The notes beneath the pieces were generated by a model. The model searched no databases. It was not told the DNA's origin and saw only the letters and a program-made list of their open reading frames with translations. Positions 1 through 7,969 of a stretch of DNA of 19,379 nucleotides are shown piece after piece. The DNA comes from Alphaproteobacteria bacterium (GTDB lineage Bacteria > Pseudomonadota > Alphaproteobacteria > Caulobacterales > Caulobacteraceae), in NCBI GenBank assembly GCA_018895795.1, contig JAHINZ010000029.1, forward strand, positions 1-19,379, given 5' to 3'. How positions within the stretch are numbered: position 1 is the first letter of the stretch; the number at the start of each line of letters is the position of its first letter. Made by a program: the position numbers and the translations under genes.

Positions 1-408
1 CGCCAAACTTCCGCAGACGACCGCGCCCAACGACGCGCAGACCACCAGGGTCGCGCGGTCAGGCCGGCGAAGGATCAGCAGCATGAGCGCAAGGCCTGCG
101 CCGACGGCGCGGATCACCGCAGAGCGGCCGAAGCCCATGCTCGTGACGACCGCCGACAGCGAGGACAGCTTGAGACCTTCGCTGAGCGAACCGGCAAGCA
201 CCGACGTCTGGGCCAATAAGCCCAAGAGGCACGCGATCAGCAGACCAGCAGCGCTCCAGGCCAGAAGCGGGCGCAGCCAGCGAAAAACCTCGGTCGCGGC
301 GAATTCTGTGCGGGGCAGGGCGTAGAGACTGAAGAGCGACGATCCGAATAAGATCATCGCTCCTACATATTGCCCCAGCCTGAGGATGATGACCGCAGGC
401 TCAAGCAC
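1..408 (-). CDS. copD: Copper resistance protein CopD, N-terminal part (runs off left edge)
   Basis: This frame stays open from a GTG at 408 to the left edge (136 codons). It starts 3 bases after the copC stop, so the two are translationally coupled. The protein opens with hydrophobic helices (VIILRLGQYVGAMILFGSS), then a basic loop, a second helix (LLAWSAAGLLIACLLGLLA), a short amphipathic stretch (LAGSLSEGLK) and more membrane segments. This matches the N-terminal half of the CopD/PcoD inner-membrane family, which works with the periplasmic copper carrier CopC; most of the family is thought to move copper across the inner membrane. The GTG start is inferred from the coupling; an ATG lies 17 codons further in. 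The C-terminal conserved histidines are outside the window. The family call rests on hydrophobicity, the partner gene and family resemblance. Confidence 0.82.
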   Translation of the reverse strand, partial: MLEPAVIILRLGQYVGAMILFGSSLFSLYALPRTEFAATEVFRWLRPLLAWSAAGLLIACLLGLLAQTSVLAGSLSEGLKLSSLSAVVTSMGFGRSAVIRAVGAGLALMLLILRRPDRATLVVCASLGAVVCGSLA

Positions 409-411
409 GGC

Positions 412-780
412 CTATTTCACCGTGAAGTCGACGACGCCGTCCATCTTGTGGCCGTCGCTCGAGGCCGCGTGCCAGTTGATCTTGTAGACGCCCGGCATCA
501 GCGGGGCCTGCGGCGTGCCGGTGATGGTCAGGCCGTCCTTCGACACCGTGGCCTTCACCGCCACGGCCATGTTGCTCATCGTCGGCATGACCAGCTCGAA
601 CTTCGAGAAGGCCGGAGTCAGCTTTTCGTTGAAGGTCAGGCTGATGGCCTTGGGCGCCGCCACGGTGGCGTTGGCCGCAGGCGTCGACTTGACCAGATGG
701 GCATGGGCCGAAGCGGCGCCGGCGAGCAGCAGGGCTGCGCTCGCAGCGATACCGGCGGCGATGAAGTGGTGGTGGCGCAT
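412..780 (-). CDS. copC: Periplasmic copper-binding protein CopC
   Basis: 122 residues. A Sec signal peptide ends in GAASA, and the predicted mature protein begins HAHLVKSTPAAN, the classic CopC N-terminus in which the first histidine is a Cu(II) ligand. The single beta-sandwich domain follows: AISLTFNEKLTPAFS, a Met-bearing FELVMPTMSNM segment (residues 61-71), and a C-terminal YKINWHAASSDGHKMDG stretch where D109 and H111 match the Asp-x-His Cu(II) ligands of the family. The role is to bind copper in the periplasm and pass it to or from CopD, which is the next gene in the same unit. The start ATG has an AGGAAA ribosome-binding site just upstream (minus strand). Length is normal for the family. 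No CopR-type box was recognised in the 143-base divergent promoter region. Confidence 0.93.
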   Translation of the reverse strand: MRHHHFIAAGIAASAALLLAGAASAHAHLVKSTPAANATVAAPKAISLTFNEKLTPAFSKFELVMPTMSNMAVAVKATVSKDGLTITGTPQAPLMPGVYKINWHAASSDGHKMDGVVDFTVK

Positions 781-923
781 GCGGTTTCCTTAGCTTGACG
801 TTGTCCCTACCGAAGATACGCGCCACGTGACCTCGGCCCCTCAGCGGATTCTCTGTCGCGCGCCGCTGCATCCAACGCCCTGAGCATCTCGACTCATCCC
901 CTCCAGGGGGATAGGTCGATCTC
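781..923. promoter_or_regulatory. Divergent promoter region between copC and the rcnA-like gene
   Basis: 143 bases separate the two divergent start codons, so both promoters should lie here. A TTGACG hexamer at 795-800 could be a -35 element for the rightward gene, but I see no well-spaced -10 partner. A CCACGTGA motif sits at 823-830. The right end holds the G/C-tract palindrome listed separately. Sigma-factor promoters are not confidently visible. Confidence 0.5.
896..912. promoter_or_regulatory. Candidate operator for the CsoR/RcnR-type repressor
   Basis: ATCCCC (896-901), a 5-base TCCAG centre, then GGGGAT (907-912) form an inverted repeat ending 11 bases before the rcnA-like start codon. 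DUF156-family repressors (CsoR, RcnR) are known to bind A/T-flanked G/C tracts of this general form, and the only such repressor in the window is the second gene of this unit. The AGGGGG run also serves as the likely ribosome-binding site, so a bound repressor would cover the translation start region. The operator role is inferred. Confidence 0.6.
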
Positions 924-2051
924 ATGCCAACTTTTACCGAACTTCTCCAGCAGGGCGCTGCGCACGCCTGGCTCTTCATTCCCTCCGCCATTCTGCTGGG
1001 GGCGCTGCACGGTCTTGAGCCCGGTCACTCCAAGACGATGATGGCCGCGTTCATCATCGCCGTCAGAGGGACCGTGAAACAGGCGATCCTACTGGGGCTC
1101 TGCGCGACGCTTTCGCATACGGCCATCGTCTGGATCATCGCCCTGGGCGGCATGTATCTCTGGCGCGGATTGGCCCCGGAAGCCCTTGAGCCGTACCTGC
1201 AGCTCGCCTCGGCCGTGATCATCGTCTTGATGGGCGCGTGGATGGTCTGGCGGGCCCGCCATGAGCAGAAGATGGCGGCGGGCGGACACAGCGATCACGA
1301 TCACCATAGTCACGACGACATCCGGCAAATCGATACCAGCCACGGTCTTTTGACCCTGGAGGTCTTCGAGGATGGCGTTCCGCCGCACTTCAGGCTTCGA
1401 ACGGTGCGCGGACACAGCTGGGCAGTCACTGAAGTCGGCTTGGAAACTGAACGTCCCGACGGATCGGGGCAGGCTTTCACCTTCGTCAACAGGGGTGGCT
1501 ATCTCGAGTCGCTAGAAGAAATCCCCGAGCCCCATGAGTTCATAGCACGCCTGACGCTGACGCACGGCGGCCATGCCCACAGCTTTGACGAGGCCTTCGT
1601 TGAGCACGATCACGGCCACGACCATATGCACGAGGAGCTTCGCGGCCTTGACGTCTCAGCGGGCTACCAGGACGCCCACGAGCTTGCCCACGCCAACGAT
1701 ATACGCCGCCGCTTTTCCGACCGGGAGGTCACCACAGGCCAGATCGTGATCTTCGGTCTTACCGGCGGCCTTATTCCCTGTCCGGGTGCGATCACCGTTC
1801 TACTGCTATGCCTCCAGCTAAAGGCGTTCACGCTCGGCGCTGTGCTCGTGCTGTGTTTCAGCATCGGCCTGGCCCTGACCATGGTGGCCTCCGGTGTCAT
1901 CGCGGCGCTGAGCGTCAAGCACGTGTCCAGGCGCTTCTCCGGCTTCGGAGAGATCGTCCGCAAAGCGCCCTATGTTTCCGGGGGCGTCATCCTAGTCATC
2001 GGTCTCTACATGGGGATCAACGGCTGGCTGCACCTGCCGCGCGGCTTATAG
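924..2051 (+). CDS. RcnA/NicO-family nickel/cobalt efflux transporter with a His-rich insert
   Basis: 375 residues, about 100 more than E. coli RcnA. The N-terminal membrane part carries HGLEPGHSKTMM (residues 29-40), the RcnA/NicO form of the metal-path motif, followed by helices at about 52-80 and 90-110. Residues 121-133 are a His/Asp cluster (GHSDHDHHSHDD). Next comes an unusual soluble stretch, about 140-225, with FEDGVPPHFRLR and FVNRGGYLESLEEIPEPHEF, and a second His cluster EHDHGHDHMHEE (228-239). The C-terminal membrane half starts with the family motif GGLIPCPGA (281-289) and has two or three further helices. The likely role is export of Ni(II) and/or Co(II) across the inner membrane, with the His clusters gathering the ion. 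It forms a unit with the downstream repressor gene (22-base gap). Exact substrate is inferred from family. Confidence 0.88.
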   Translation: MPTFTELLQQGAAHAWLFIPSAILLGALHGLEPGHSKTMMAAFIIAVRGTVKQAILLGLCATLSHTAIVWIIALGGMYLWRGLAPEALEPYLQLASAVIIVLMGAWMVWRARHEQKMAAGGHSDHDHHSHDDIRQIDTSHGLLTLEVFEDGVPPHFRLRTVRGHSWAVTEVGLETERPDGSGQAFTFVNRGGYLESLEEIPEPHEFIARLTLTHGGHAHSFDEAFVEHDHGHDHMHEELRGLDVSAGYQDAHELAHANDIRRRFSDREVTTGQIVIFGLTGGLIPCPGAITVLLLCLQLKAFTLGAVLVLCFSIGLALTMVASGVIAALSVKHVSRRFSGFGEIVRKAPYVSGGVILVIGLYMGINGWLHLPRGL

Positions 2052-2073
2052 TCGGACATAGCAAGGAAGCGCC

Positions 2074-2340
2074 ATGAGCCACGCCCACAACAATGACCTG
2101 ATGAACCGACTCAAGCGGGCTCAGGGGCATCTGGCGACGATCCTGAAGATGATCGAGGAGAACCGTGACGGTCTGGAGACCGCCCAGCAACTCCAGGCGG
2201 TCATCGCCGCCCTCGACAAAGCCAAGACCATCCTGGTGACCGACCATATCGAACATCACTTGGAAGACGTCGTCGGACCATTATCTCGGGAGGCACGGGA
2301 GAAACTCAGCAAACTAAGCGATCTTGCGAAGTATCTTTAG
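2074..2340 (+). CDS. CsoR/RcnR-family (DUF156) metal-responsive repressor
   Basis: 88 residues, normal for this all-helical family. The sequence begins MSHAHNNDLMNRLKRAQGHL, the usual RxxGQ/H-type first helix. It retains histidines near the N-terminus (H3, H5) and in helix 2 (H58, H61, H62: TDHIEHHLEDVV), equivalent to the RcnR/CsoR ligand positions. The cysteine that nearly always opens helix 2 is missing: the local sequence is NRDGLETAQQLQAV, with glycine at that position, and there is no cysteine anywhere in the protein. The likely role is repression of the upstream exporter gene through the G/C-tract palindrome at 896-912, relieved by Ni/Co or a related ion. A GGAAG ribosome-binding site precedes the ATG. 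Confidence 0.88.
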   Translation: MSHAHNNDLMNRLKRAQGHLATILKMIEENRDGLETAQQLQAVIAALDKAKTILVTDHIEHHLEDVVGPLSREAREKLSKLSDLAKYL

Positions 2341-2459
2341 GCCGGGCGGAGACCGAAAGTTGTCCTGGCGTCGTGTTCCTTGGGAATCGACAAGGTGCAG
2401 GCTCAATAGACCGTAGCCATAAGGGTTCAGCGACCGCAGGTCGTGGGAGCTTTGGCCAC

Positions 2460-3860
2460 GTGAAGTCGACTCTAGCAATCCTGCTCAGCTCGTTGTCGCT
2501 ATCCGCGTGCATTAGCTACACACCCGCGCCGCCCAATCTGTCGCTTCTGGCCACTGAGGCTCGGACCCGACCGCTGGATTTGGGCCAAGTTCGGGACAAG
2601 GTAGCGTCCATCGCACCAGATGCGACCCGGAGCGGCCCACGCCTGGATCGTCTGGCCTTGTTCGCGAGCGCATTGCTCAACAACCCCGACATCGCCGCCT
2701 CGCGCGCCGGCATCGACAGCGCAGCGGCGGCCGCCAAGGCTTCGCGCATCAGCCCGGCCGCGACCCTCACACTTAGCGCCGAATACGCGCGCAACGCGGC
2801 CGAGAGCTCACCGTGGCTGTTTGGCGGTGCGATCGACATCCCGCTCGATGTGGGCTCCCGCCGCAAGGCCCGGCTGACCAGTTTTGATCTTGCCGTCGAT
2901 ATCGCGCGCTACGACCACGCCGACAAAATCTGGTCGGTCCGCATGGCCGTTCGGCGGGCGCTGGCCGACTATTTCATCGCGGAACGCCAGGCCGTCGCCT
3001 ACCAGCGCGTGGCTCAGGTGCGGGCGCGCCAACAGGCGGCGATGGAAAACCGGGTCAACGCGGGCGAGGCGTCACGCGCAGAGCTCGAACGCATCCGCGC
3101 GGATGGCGCCGACGCCGTTCGTCGCGCCGCAGACGCCGTCAACAATTCTCGGGCAGCCCTCCAGTTGCTCGCGACCGCTTTGGGAGCCCCGGTCGACGCC
3201 TTGAACGTCGTCACGCTGTCCTGGACCGACTTCGATAAGCCGGCCGACAATCCAGGCTTGGGAGTGACCGATGAGGTTCGTGCCGCCGCCACCCTATCGC
3301 GCGCTGACGTGCTCAAGGCCGTCGCTGCCTATGACCAGGCCGAATCGGATCTCCGCGCAGAAGTTGCCCGCCAATATCCGACGATCAGCGTCGCGCCCGG
3401 TTACACCTGGGAACGTGGTCTGGTGAAAATCCCCGTGTCGCTTGGCCTCGTACTGCCGCCGCTCGACCTCAATCGCGGCGCTATCGCCACCGCGCAGGCC
3501 AGGCGGACCGAAGCAGGGAGGAAGCTCGAGGCCGTTGTGGCGGCGTCGCAGGCCGCCGTCGACTTGGCCCTAGCCGAGCCCCGAGCCGCGCGCGAGGCGC
3601 TGAGGCAGGTGAGGAGCGTCGAACTCGTCGCCGCGGGCCGCCTGTCCGCTCAGGCTGATCGCGAATTGGCGCAAGGCGCCATTGACCGCACGGACTGGGC
3701 CGCCGCCCAGGCCGGCGCCGGTCTCGCGCGCATTTCCGAACTCGACGCCCTGGCGCGCGTGCATGCCGCCGACGCCGGCCTGGAAGACGCGCTACGTCGC
3801 CCCTTGGAAGGACCCGAGACAATGATCCTGCCCAGCCCCGCCGCGAGGAGCCGCCCATGA
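2460..3860 (+). CDS. TolC-type outer-membrane efflux lipoprotein (CusC/CzcC-like)
   Basis: I choose the GTG at 2460 because translation from there gives a clean lipoprotein signal, MKSTLAILLSSLSLSAC, with lipobox LSAC, and a GGGAG site lies about 10 bases upstream. The open frame extends back to an ATG at 2373, but that adds a hydrophilic leader that would bury the signal. The resulting 466-residue protein has two repeats typical of the OEP family: long Ala/Arg/Glu-rich helices (about 50-180 and 270-440) and strand segments such as LTLSAEYARN and TISVAPGYTWERG. It should form the outer-membrane channel of the tripartite pump encoded by the next two genes; its stop overlaps the adaptor start (ATGA). 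The relation to CusC/CzcC rather than drug-pump channels comes from context. Confidence 0.88.
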   Translation: MKSTLAILLSSLSLSACISYTPAPPNLSLLATEARTRPLDLGQVRDKVASIAPDATRSGPRLDRLALFASALLNNPDIAASRAGIDSAAAAAKASRISPAATLTLSAEYARNAAESSPWLFGGAIDIPLDVGSRRKARLTSFDLAVDIARYDHADKIWSVRMAVRRALADYFIAERQAVAYQRVAQVRARQQAAMENRVNAGEASRAELERIRADGADAVRRAADAVNNSRAALQLLATALGAPVDALNVVTLSWTDFDKPADNPGLGVTDEVRAAATLSRADVLKAVAAYDQAESDLRAEVARQYPTISVAPGYTWERGLVKIPVSLGLVLPPLDLNRGAIATAQARRTEAGRKLEAVVAASQAAVDLALAEPRAAREALRQVRSVELVAAGRLSAQADRELAQGAIDRTDWAAAQAGAGLARISELDALARVHAADAGLEDALRRPLEGPETMILPSPAARSRP

Positions 3861-4852
3861 GCCGTTTCACCGCCGCCGGCTGGGCCGCCGCAGGCGCCAG
3901 CGCTGCGGCCTTGGCGATTTTCGGCGTGTCCGCGCTTCGGACTGCACCGAGTTCGCCAGCGGAGGAAGGGGTGAAGGCGCCTGCATCTGGGGCCGCCTTC
4001 ATCGACGGGGAGGTTCGGCTCGGCGCCGAGCAGCAGGCGCGGGCCGGCCTTCGTGTCGCGGTCTTGGCGGCGGGTGTAGCGCCGCAGATCAAGCAAGGTT
4101 TCGCGCGCGGCCTCGATGTGAGTCCCTTGGCCGCGATCAACGCCGAAATCTCCACGGCGCGTGCGGCCGCCATCGCCTCTCGCGCCGAGGCAGGGCGGCT
4201 TGTCGCCCTGGCGGCGCAGGACCAGAGCGCATCGACCCGTGCGGTGGAAGCCGCCCGCGCCCAAGCCGCGGCTGATGCGGCGCGCGCGGACCTTGCAGAA
4301 CGCCGCGTCGGTCTGGAGTTTGGCGCGGGGCTGGCGCGATTGGATCTGGCCGCCCGTCAAAGGCTGCTGGGCGAGATCGCGGCTGGACGGGCGGCCCTGG
4401 TGCGCATCGACGTCCCCGGGGCCGCGTCGAGGGACGGCGCGCGCGTGATCATCGCCGACAGCGGCGTCACCGCTCCGGCCAGCGTGCTTGGTCCGGCGGC
4501 GTCGGCGGACGCCCGGTTGCAGAGCGCGGGCCTGCTGGCCATCGTCCGCGGTCCGATGGCGCGGTCCGCCTCGGCCGGGCGCGTACTGGCGGCGAGCCTT
4601 GAGCAGTCCTCCACAGAGACGGGGGTCATCGTTCCTCGGGAAGCTCTGGTGCGGTGGCGCAACGGCATTTGGGCCTACTGCCGCACCGCGCCCGGGGTGT
4701 TCGTCCGGCGCGAGCTGGTGGACGCCCGTCCGGTGGAGAGCGGCTGGTTCGTCAGATCGGGCTTTTCGGCCGGCGACATAGTCGCGGTGAGCGGGGCGGG
4801 AACGCTGCTCGCCATCGAACGCGGCGGCGAGCAGGCTGGCGAGAAAGATTAG
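3857..4852 (+). CDS. Periplasmic adaptor (membrane fusion) protein of the RND pump
   Basis: 331 residues, somewhat short for CzcB/CusB adaptors, which are usually around 400. An N-terminal membrane anchor (residues 7-27) is followed by a periplasmic part. Residues about 95-150 form an Ala/Glu/Arg-rich helical hairpin (EISTARAAAIASRAEAG ... AARADLAERRVGLEFG) that would contact the outer-membrane channel. The C-terminal part has the beta-barrel and membrane-proximal pattern GVIVPREALVRWRNGIWAY and FVRRELVDARPVESGWFV, typical of heavy-metal adaptors. The start overlaps the channel gene by 4 bases and the stop is 3 bases before the RND gene. No Met/His-rich metal-binding extension of the CusB or CzcB type is visible. 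It is weakly conserved overall, so position in the operon supports the call strongly. Confidence 0.82.
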   Translation: MSRFTAAGWAAAGASAAALAIFGVSALRTAPSSPAEEGVKAPASGAAFIDGEVRLGAEQQARAGLRVAVLAAGVAPQIKQGFARGLDVSPLAAINAEISTARAAAIASRAEAGRLVALAAQDQSASTRAVEAARAQAAADAARADLAERRVGLEFGAGLARLDLAARQRLLGEIAAGRAALVRIDVPGAASRDGARVIIADSGVTAPASVLGPAASADARLQSAGLLAIVRGPMARSASAGRVLAASLEQSSTETGVIVPREALVRWRNGIWAYCRTAPGVFVRRELVDARPVESGWFVRSGFSAGDIVAVSGAGTLLAIERGGEQAGEKD

Positions 4853-4855
4853 CCG

Positions 4856-7800
4856 ATGCTTTCGCTTATCGTCAGGCTCTGCCTGCGCCATCCCGGTATC
4901 GTGCTGTTGTGCGCCTTACTGTTGCTCGGGTTCGGCGGTGCGACCGTCGTCTCGGCGCGCTACGATGTCTTTCCGGAATTCGTCCCGCCCCAGGCGAGCG
5001 TCCAGACCGAGGCGGCGGGTCTCACCCCAGAACAGGTCGAGGCCCTGGTCACCCGGCCGCTGGAGACGGTCATCAACGGCGCAAACGGGGTCGCCGCGGT
5101 CCGCTCGGAATCCATCCAGGGCCTTTCCGTGATCACCGTCATCTTCGTCGAAGGCAGCGATCCGTTCCGCGCGCGGCAGGTCGTTGCAGAAGCCTTGAGC
5201 GAGGCAGCGGGTCGCCTGCCGGCCGGCGTCTCCGCCCCCAAACTCAGCCCGCTGACCTCCTCCACCATGGATCTCTTGAAGATCGGCTTTACCAGCGACC
5301 GGTTGAGCCCGATGGCCTTGCGAGATCTCGTCCAGTGGACCGTGCGGCCCCGGATGCTGGCCACACCTGGGGTCGCCCGAGCCACGATCTTCGGCGGCGA
5401 CCAGCGTCGCCTGGAGGTCCGCGTGCGGCCGGCCGACCTGATCGCCCGAAACATCGCGCTCTCCGAAGTCGCGACAGCCGTTCAGGCGAGCACCTTGGTC
5501 CGCGGCGGCGGGTTCGCCGAGACGCCCAGCCAGCGTGTCCTGGTCGAACCCACCAATGGGGCCGTCACGGCCAAGTCCCTTTCCGGATCACTCCTCCCGG
5601 CCGCCACGGGCCTGCCGGTGAGACTGGGCGATGTAGCCGACGTCGTGGAGGCGCCTGCGCCGAAGTTCGGCGACGCTTTGATCATGGGACGGGGCGGCGT
5701 GCTGATCGCGCTTTCGAGCCAGTATGGCGCGAACACGCTCGACGCGACGCGCGCTGCGGAGGCGACGCTGGCCGAGCTGCGACCCGCTCTGGAGGCGCAA
5801 GGCGTCAAAATCTACCCCAGCCTCCACAGGCCAGCGAACTTCATCGACTCTGCGCTGCGCGGCATCCGCACCGACTTGCTGATCGGGGCGGGCATGATCG
5901 GCCTGATTCTGTTGGTGTTCCTGCGGGATCTGAGGGTCGCGTTCATCGCCTTTGTCTCCATCCCGCTGTCGCTTCTCGCCGCGCTCATCGTGCTGGACCG
6001 CCTGGGGCAGACCATCAACACCATGACCCTAGGCGGCCTAGCGGTCGCACTCGGCGTGGTCATCGACGACGCCATCGTCGGGGTGGAGAATATCGTGCGC
6101 CGCCTTCGCGAGGATCGGTCCGGAACCGACAGGGCGGGGATCATCGAGGCGGCGTCGGTGGAGGTGCGCGCGCCGGTCGTCTACGCGACCTACGTGCTGG
6201 CCTTGACCATTGCGCCCATTCTCTTCCTGACCGGCCTGCAGGGTGCATTCTTCGGTCCACTCGCATTTGCGTTCCTGCTGGCGACACTGGCCTCCCTCGC
6301 GGTGGCCATCACCGTGACGCCCGCGCTGTCGCTGCTGCTCCTGCGTCGGGTCCGGCTACACGACGAGCCGGGCTATCTTCGAAAGCTGAAGAGCCTTCAC
6401 ATCCGGGTCTTGGAGCCGATATGCGCGCGGCCCGGCGTAGTCGTGGCGGGCGCCGCGCTGGTCGGTGTGTTGGCGCTAGGGGCTTTCTTCGTCTTTGGCT
6501 CGGAACTGCTGCCGGCGTTTCGCGAGCGCCACTACGTGCTGCAGGTCAACGGGCCCGCCGGCGCCTCGATGGGGTGGATGCGCGATCTTGGCGTTCGCAT
6601 CACCAAGGATCTGGTGGCGATACCCGAGGTCGCGACGGTCGAGCAGCAGATCGGGCGCGCCGAGGCGGGAGAGGACACATTCCCCCCGCATCGCAGCGAG
6701 TTCCATGTCGAGTTGCGCCCCGTGGGCGGGGCCGGCGAGGACCGGGTTCTGGCGCGCATCCGAGAGGTTCTCGCGCAATATCCCGGCGTCCAGAGCGAGG
6801 CCCTGACCTTCCTCGGAGACCGCATCAGCGAATCACTGTCGGGGGAGACGGCGAAGGTTGCCGTCAATGTCTACGGGCCTGACCTCGACGTTCTCGACCG
6901 TGTCGCGGCCGATGTGGCTCGCGCCCTGCAGTCGGTCCCCGGCGCGGCCGACGTGCAGGTGAAGGCCCAGCCCGGCGCTCCGACCCTGAAGATCGCCCTG
7001 GACTCAGACCGCATGGCGCTTCGCGGCGTCGCCCCTACCGACGCCTATGACGCCATCGAAACGGCCTTCCAGGGCCGCACCGTGGCGCAGGTCACCGGCG
7101 CCGATCGCATAACCGACGTGGCCATCTCCTTGCCACCTGAGATGCAGCGTGATCCAGAAGGCGTCGGAGCCCTGCTCGTGCGCACGGCGGATGGTGCGAC
7201 GACCCCGCTGTCGGACATCGCCACCATTCGCCTGGGCGAGGGGCGCACCGTCATCAATCACGACGGCGGTCAACGTCGGCAGGTGGTCACCGCCAATCCC
7301 ACGGGGGCGGACGTCTCCGGTTTCGTGCGCGACGCCCGCGCCAAGATCGCAAGCACCGTTTCACTGCCGCCGGGTGTGTTCCTTGAATATACCGGCGTAG
7401 CCCAGGGTCAGGTCGCTGCGGCTCGCCAGATTCTTGTCAATGTCGCGGCCGCCTCGATCGGCATCGTCGCCCTCCTGGTGTTAGCTTTCGGAGGCGGCCG
7501 TCCCGCGGGATTGATCCTGGCGGGAACCCCGTTTGCGCTGGCCGGCGGCGTCGCCGCGGTGGCCTTAACCGGCGGGGTGCTGTCGCTGGGCGCCCTCGTC
7601 GGTTTCGTCACGCTGTTCGGAATCGCCGCCCGCAACGCCATTCTCCTGATCTCCCACGTCGATCACCTGGTGAGCGATGAGGGCCAGCCCTGGGGACTGG
7701 CGACGGTGCTGCGCGCGACCCAGGAACGGGTGACGCCGATCCTGATGACCGCCCTAGTAACGGGGCTGGGCCTGGCGCCGCTCGCGCTCGAGGCCGGCCA

Positions 7801-7969
7801 ATCCGGACGCGAGGTGCAGGGTCCGATGGCCGCGGTCATCCTCGGCGGATTGATCACCTCGACCCTGATGAGCCTGCTGCTGCTCCCAGCGCTCGTTCTC
7901 GCCTATCGTTATCCGCGGGGACCCGCCCACGAGAGATCACGCGATGCGCCTGCTGCTGATCGAGGATGA
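4856..7969 (+). CDS. Heavy-metal-type RND efflux pump, inner-membrane subunit (CzcA/CusA-like)
   Basis: 1037 residues, full length for the family. TM1 is at about 12-33, followed by PQASVQTEAAGLTPEQVEALVTRPLE, a hallmark of heavy-metal RND pumps rather than drug pumps. Two porter regions (about 40-335 and 550-840) flank the two membrane bundles (about 340-500 and 860-1030). TM4 reads TLGGLAVALGVVIDDAIVGVENIV (written here in part; key residues D404, D405, E411). CzcA has DFG...DG...VEN there and CusA has A...DAA...IEN, so this pump belongs to neither reference type. It should use the proton gradient to drive ions from periplasm or cytoplasm through the channel encoded upstream. Its last 26 bases overlap the response regulator gene. 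Substrate cannot be named from sequence. Confidence 0.92.
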   Translation: MLSLIVRLCLRHPGIVLLCALLLLGFGGATVVSARYDVFPEFVPPQASVQTEAAGLTPEQVEALVTRPLETVINGANGVAAVRSESIQGLSVITVIFVEGSDPFRARQVVAEALSEAAGRLPAGVSAPKLSPLTSSTMDLLKIGFTSDRLSPMALRDLVQWTVRPRMLATPGVARATIFGGDQRRLEVRVRPADLIARNIALSEVATAVQASTLVRGGGFAETPSQRVLVEPTNGAVTAKSLSGSLLPAATGLPVRLGDVADVVEAPAPKFGDALIMGRGGVLIALSSQYGANTLDATRAAEATLAELRPALEAQGVKIYPSLHRPANFIDSALRGIRTDLLIGAGMIGLILLVFLRDLRVAFIAFVSIPLSLLAALIVLDRLGQTINTMTLGGLAVALGVVIDDAIVGVENIVRRLREDRSGTDRAGIIEAASVEVRAPVVYATYVLALTIAPILFLTGLQGAFFGPLAFAFLLATLASLAVAITVTPALSLLLLRRVRLHDEPGYLRKLKSLHIRVLEPICARPGVVVAGAALVGVLALGAFFVFGSELLPAFRERHYVLQVNGPAGASMGWMRDLGVRITKDLVAIPEVATVEQQIGRAEAGEDTFPPHRSEFHVELRPVGGAGEDRVLARIREVLAQYPGVQSEALTFLGDRISESLSGETAKVAVNVYGPDLDVLDRVAADVARALQSVPGAADVQVKAQPGAPTLKIALDSDRMALRGVAPTDAYDAIETAFQGRTVAQVTGADRITDVAISLPPEMQRDPEGVGALLVRTADGATTPLSDIATIRLGEGRTVINHDGGQRRQVVTANPTGADVSGFVRDARAKIASTVSLPPGVFLEYTGVAQGQVAAARQILVNVAAASIGIVALLVLAFGGGRPAGLILAGTPFALAGGVAAVALTGGVLSLGALVGFVTLFGIAARNAILLISHVDHLVSDEGQPWGLATVLRATQERVTPILMTALVTGLGLAPLALEAGQSGREVQGPMAAVILGGLITSTLMSLLLLPALVLAYRYPRGPAHERSRDAPAADRG

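Noticed and set aside
2431..2443. CGACC-GCA-GGTCG inverted repeat before the channel gene
   Set aside because: Only 5-base arms in GC-rich DNA; too weak to call an operator without conservation data.
2373..2459. Upstream ATG start for the TolC-type gene
   Set aside because: It would place about 29 hydrophilic residues before a clear lipoprotein signal; the GTG at 2460 with its own ribosome-binding site fits better.
3650..4891. 413-codon minus-strand open frame opposite the adaptor gene
   Set aside because: Low-complexity Arg/Ala-rich translation, no family match, no start signal; the plus-strand adaptor with its operon overlaps explains the DNA.
4654..6882. 742-codon open frame on the plus strand
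   Set aside because: It overlaps the adaptor and RND genes in another frame and encodes an Arg/Gly/Ala-rich sequence with no domain; it is a GC-rich shadow.
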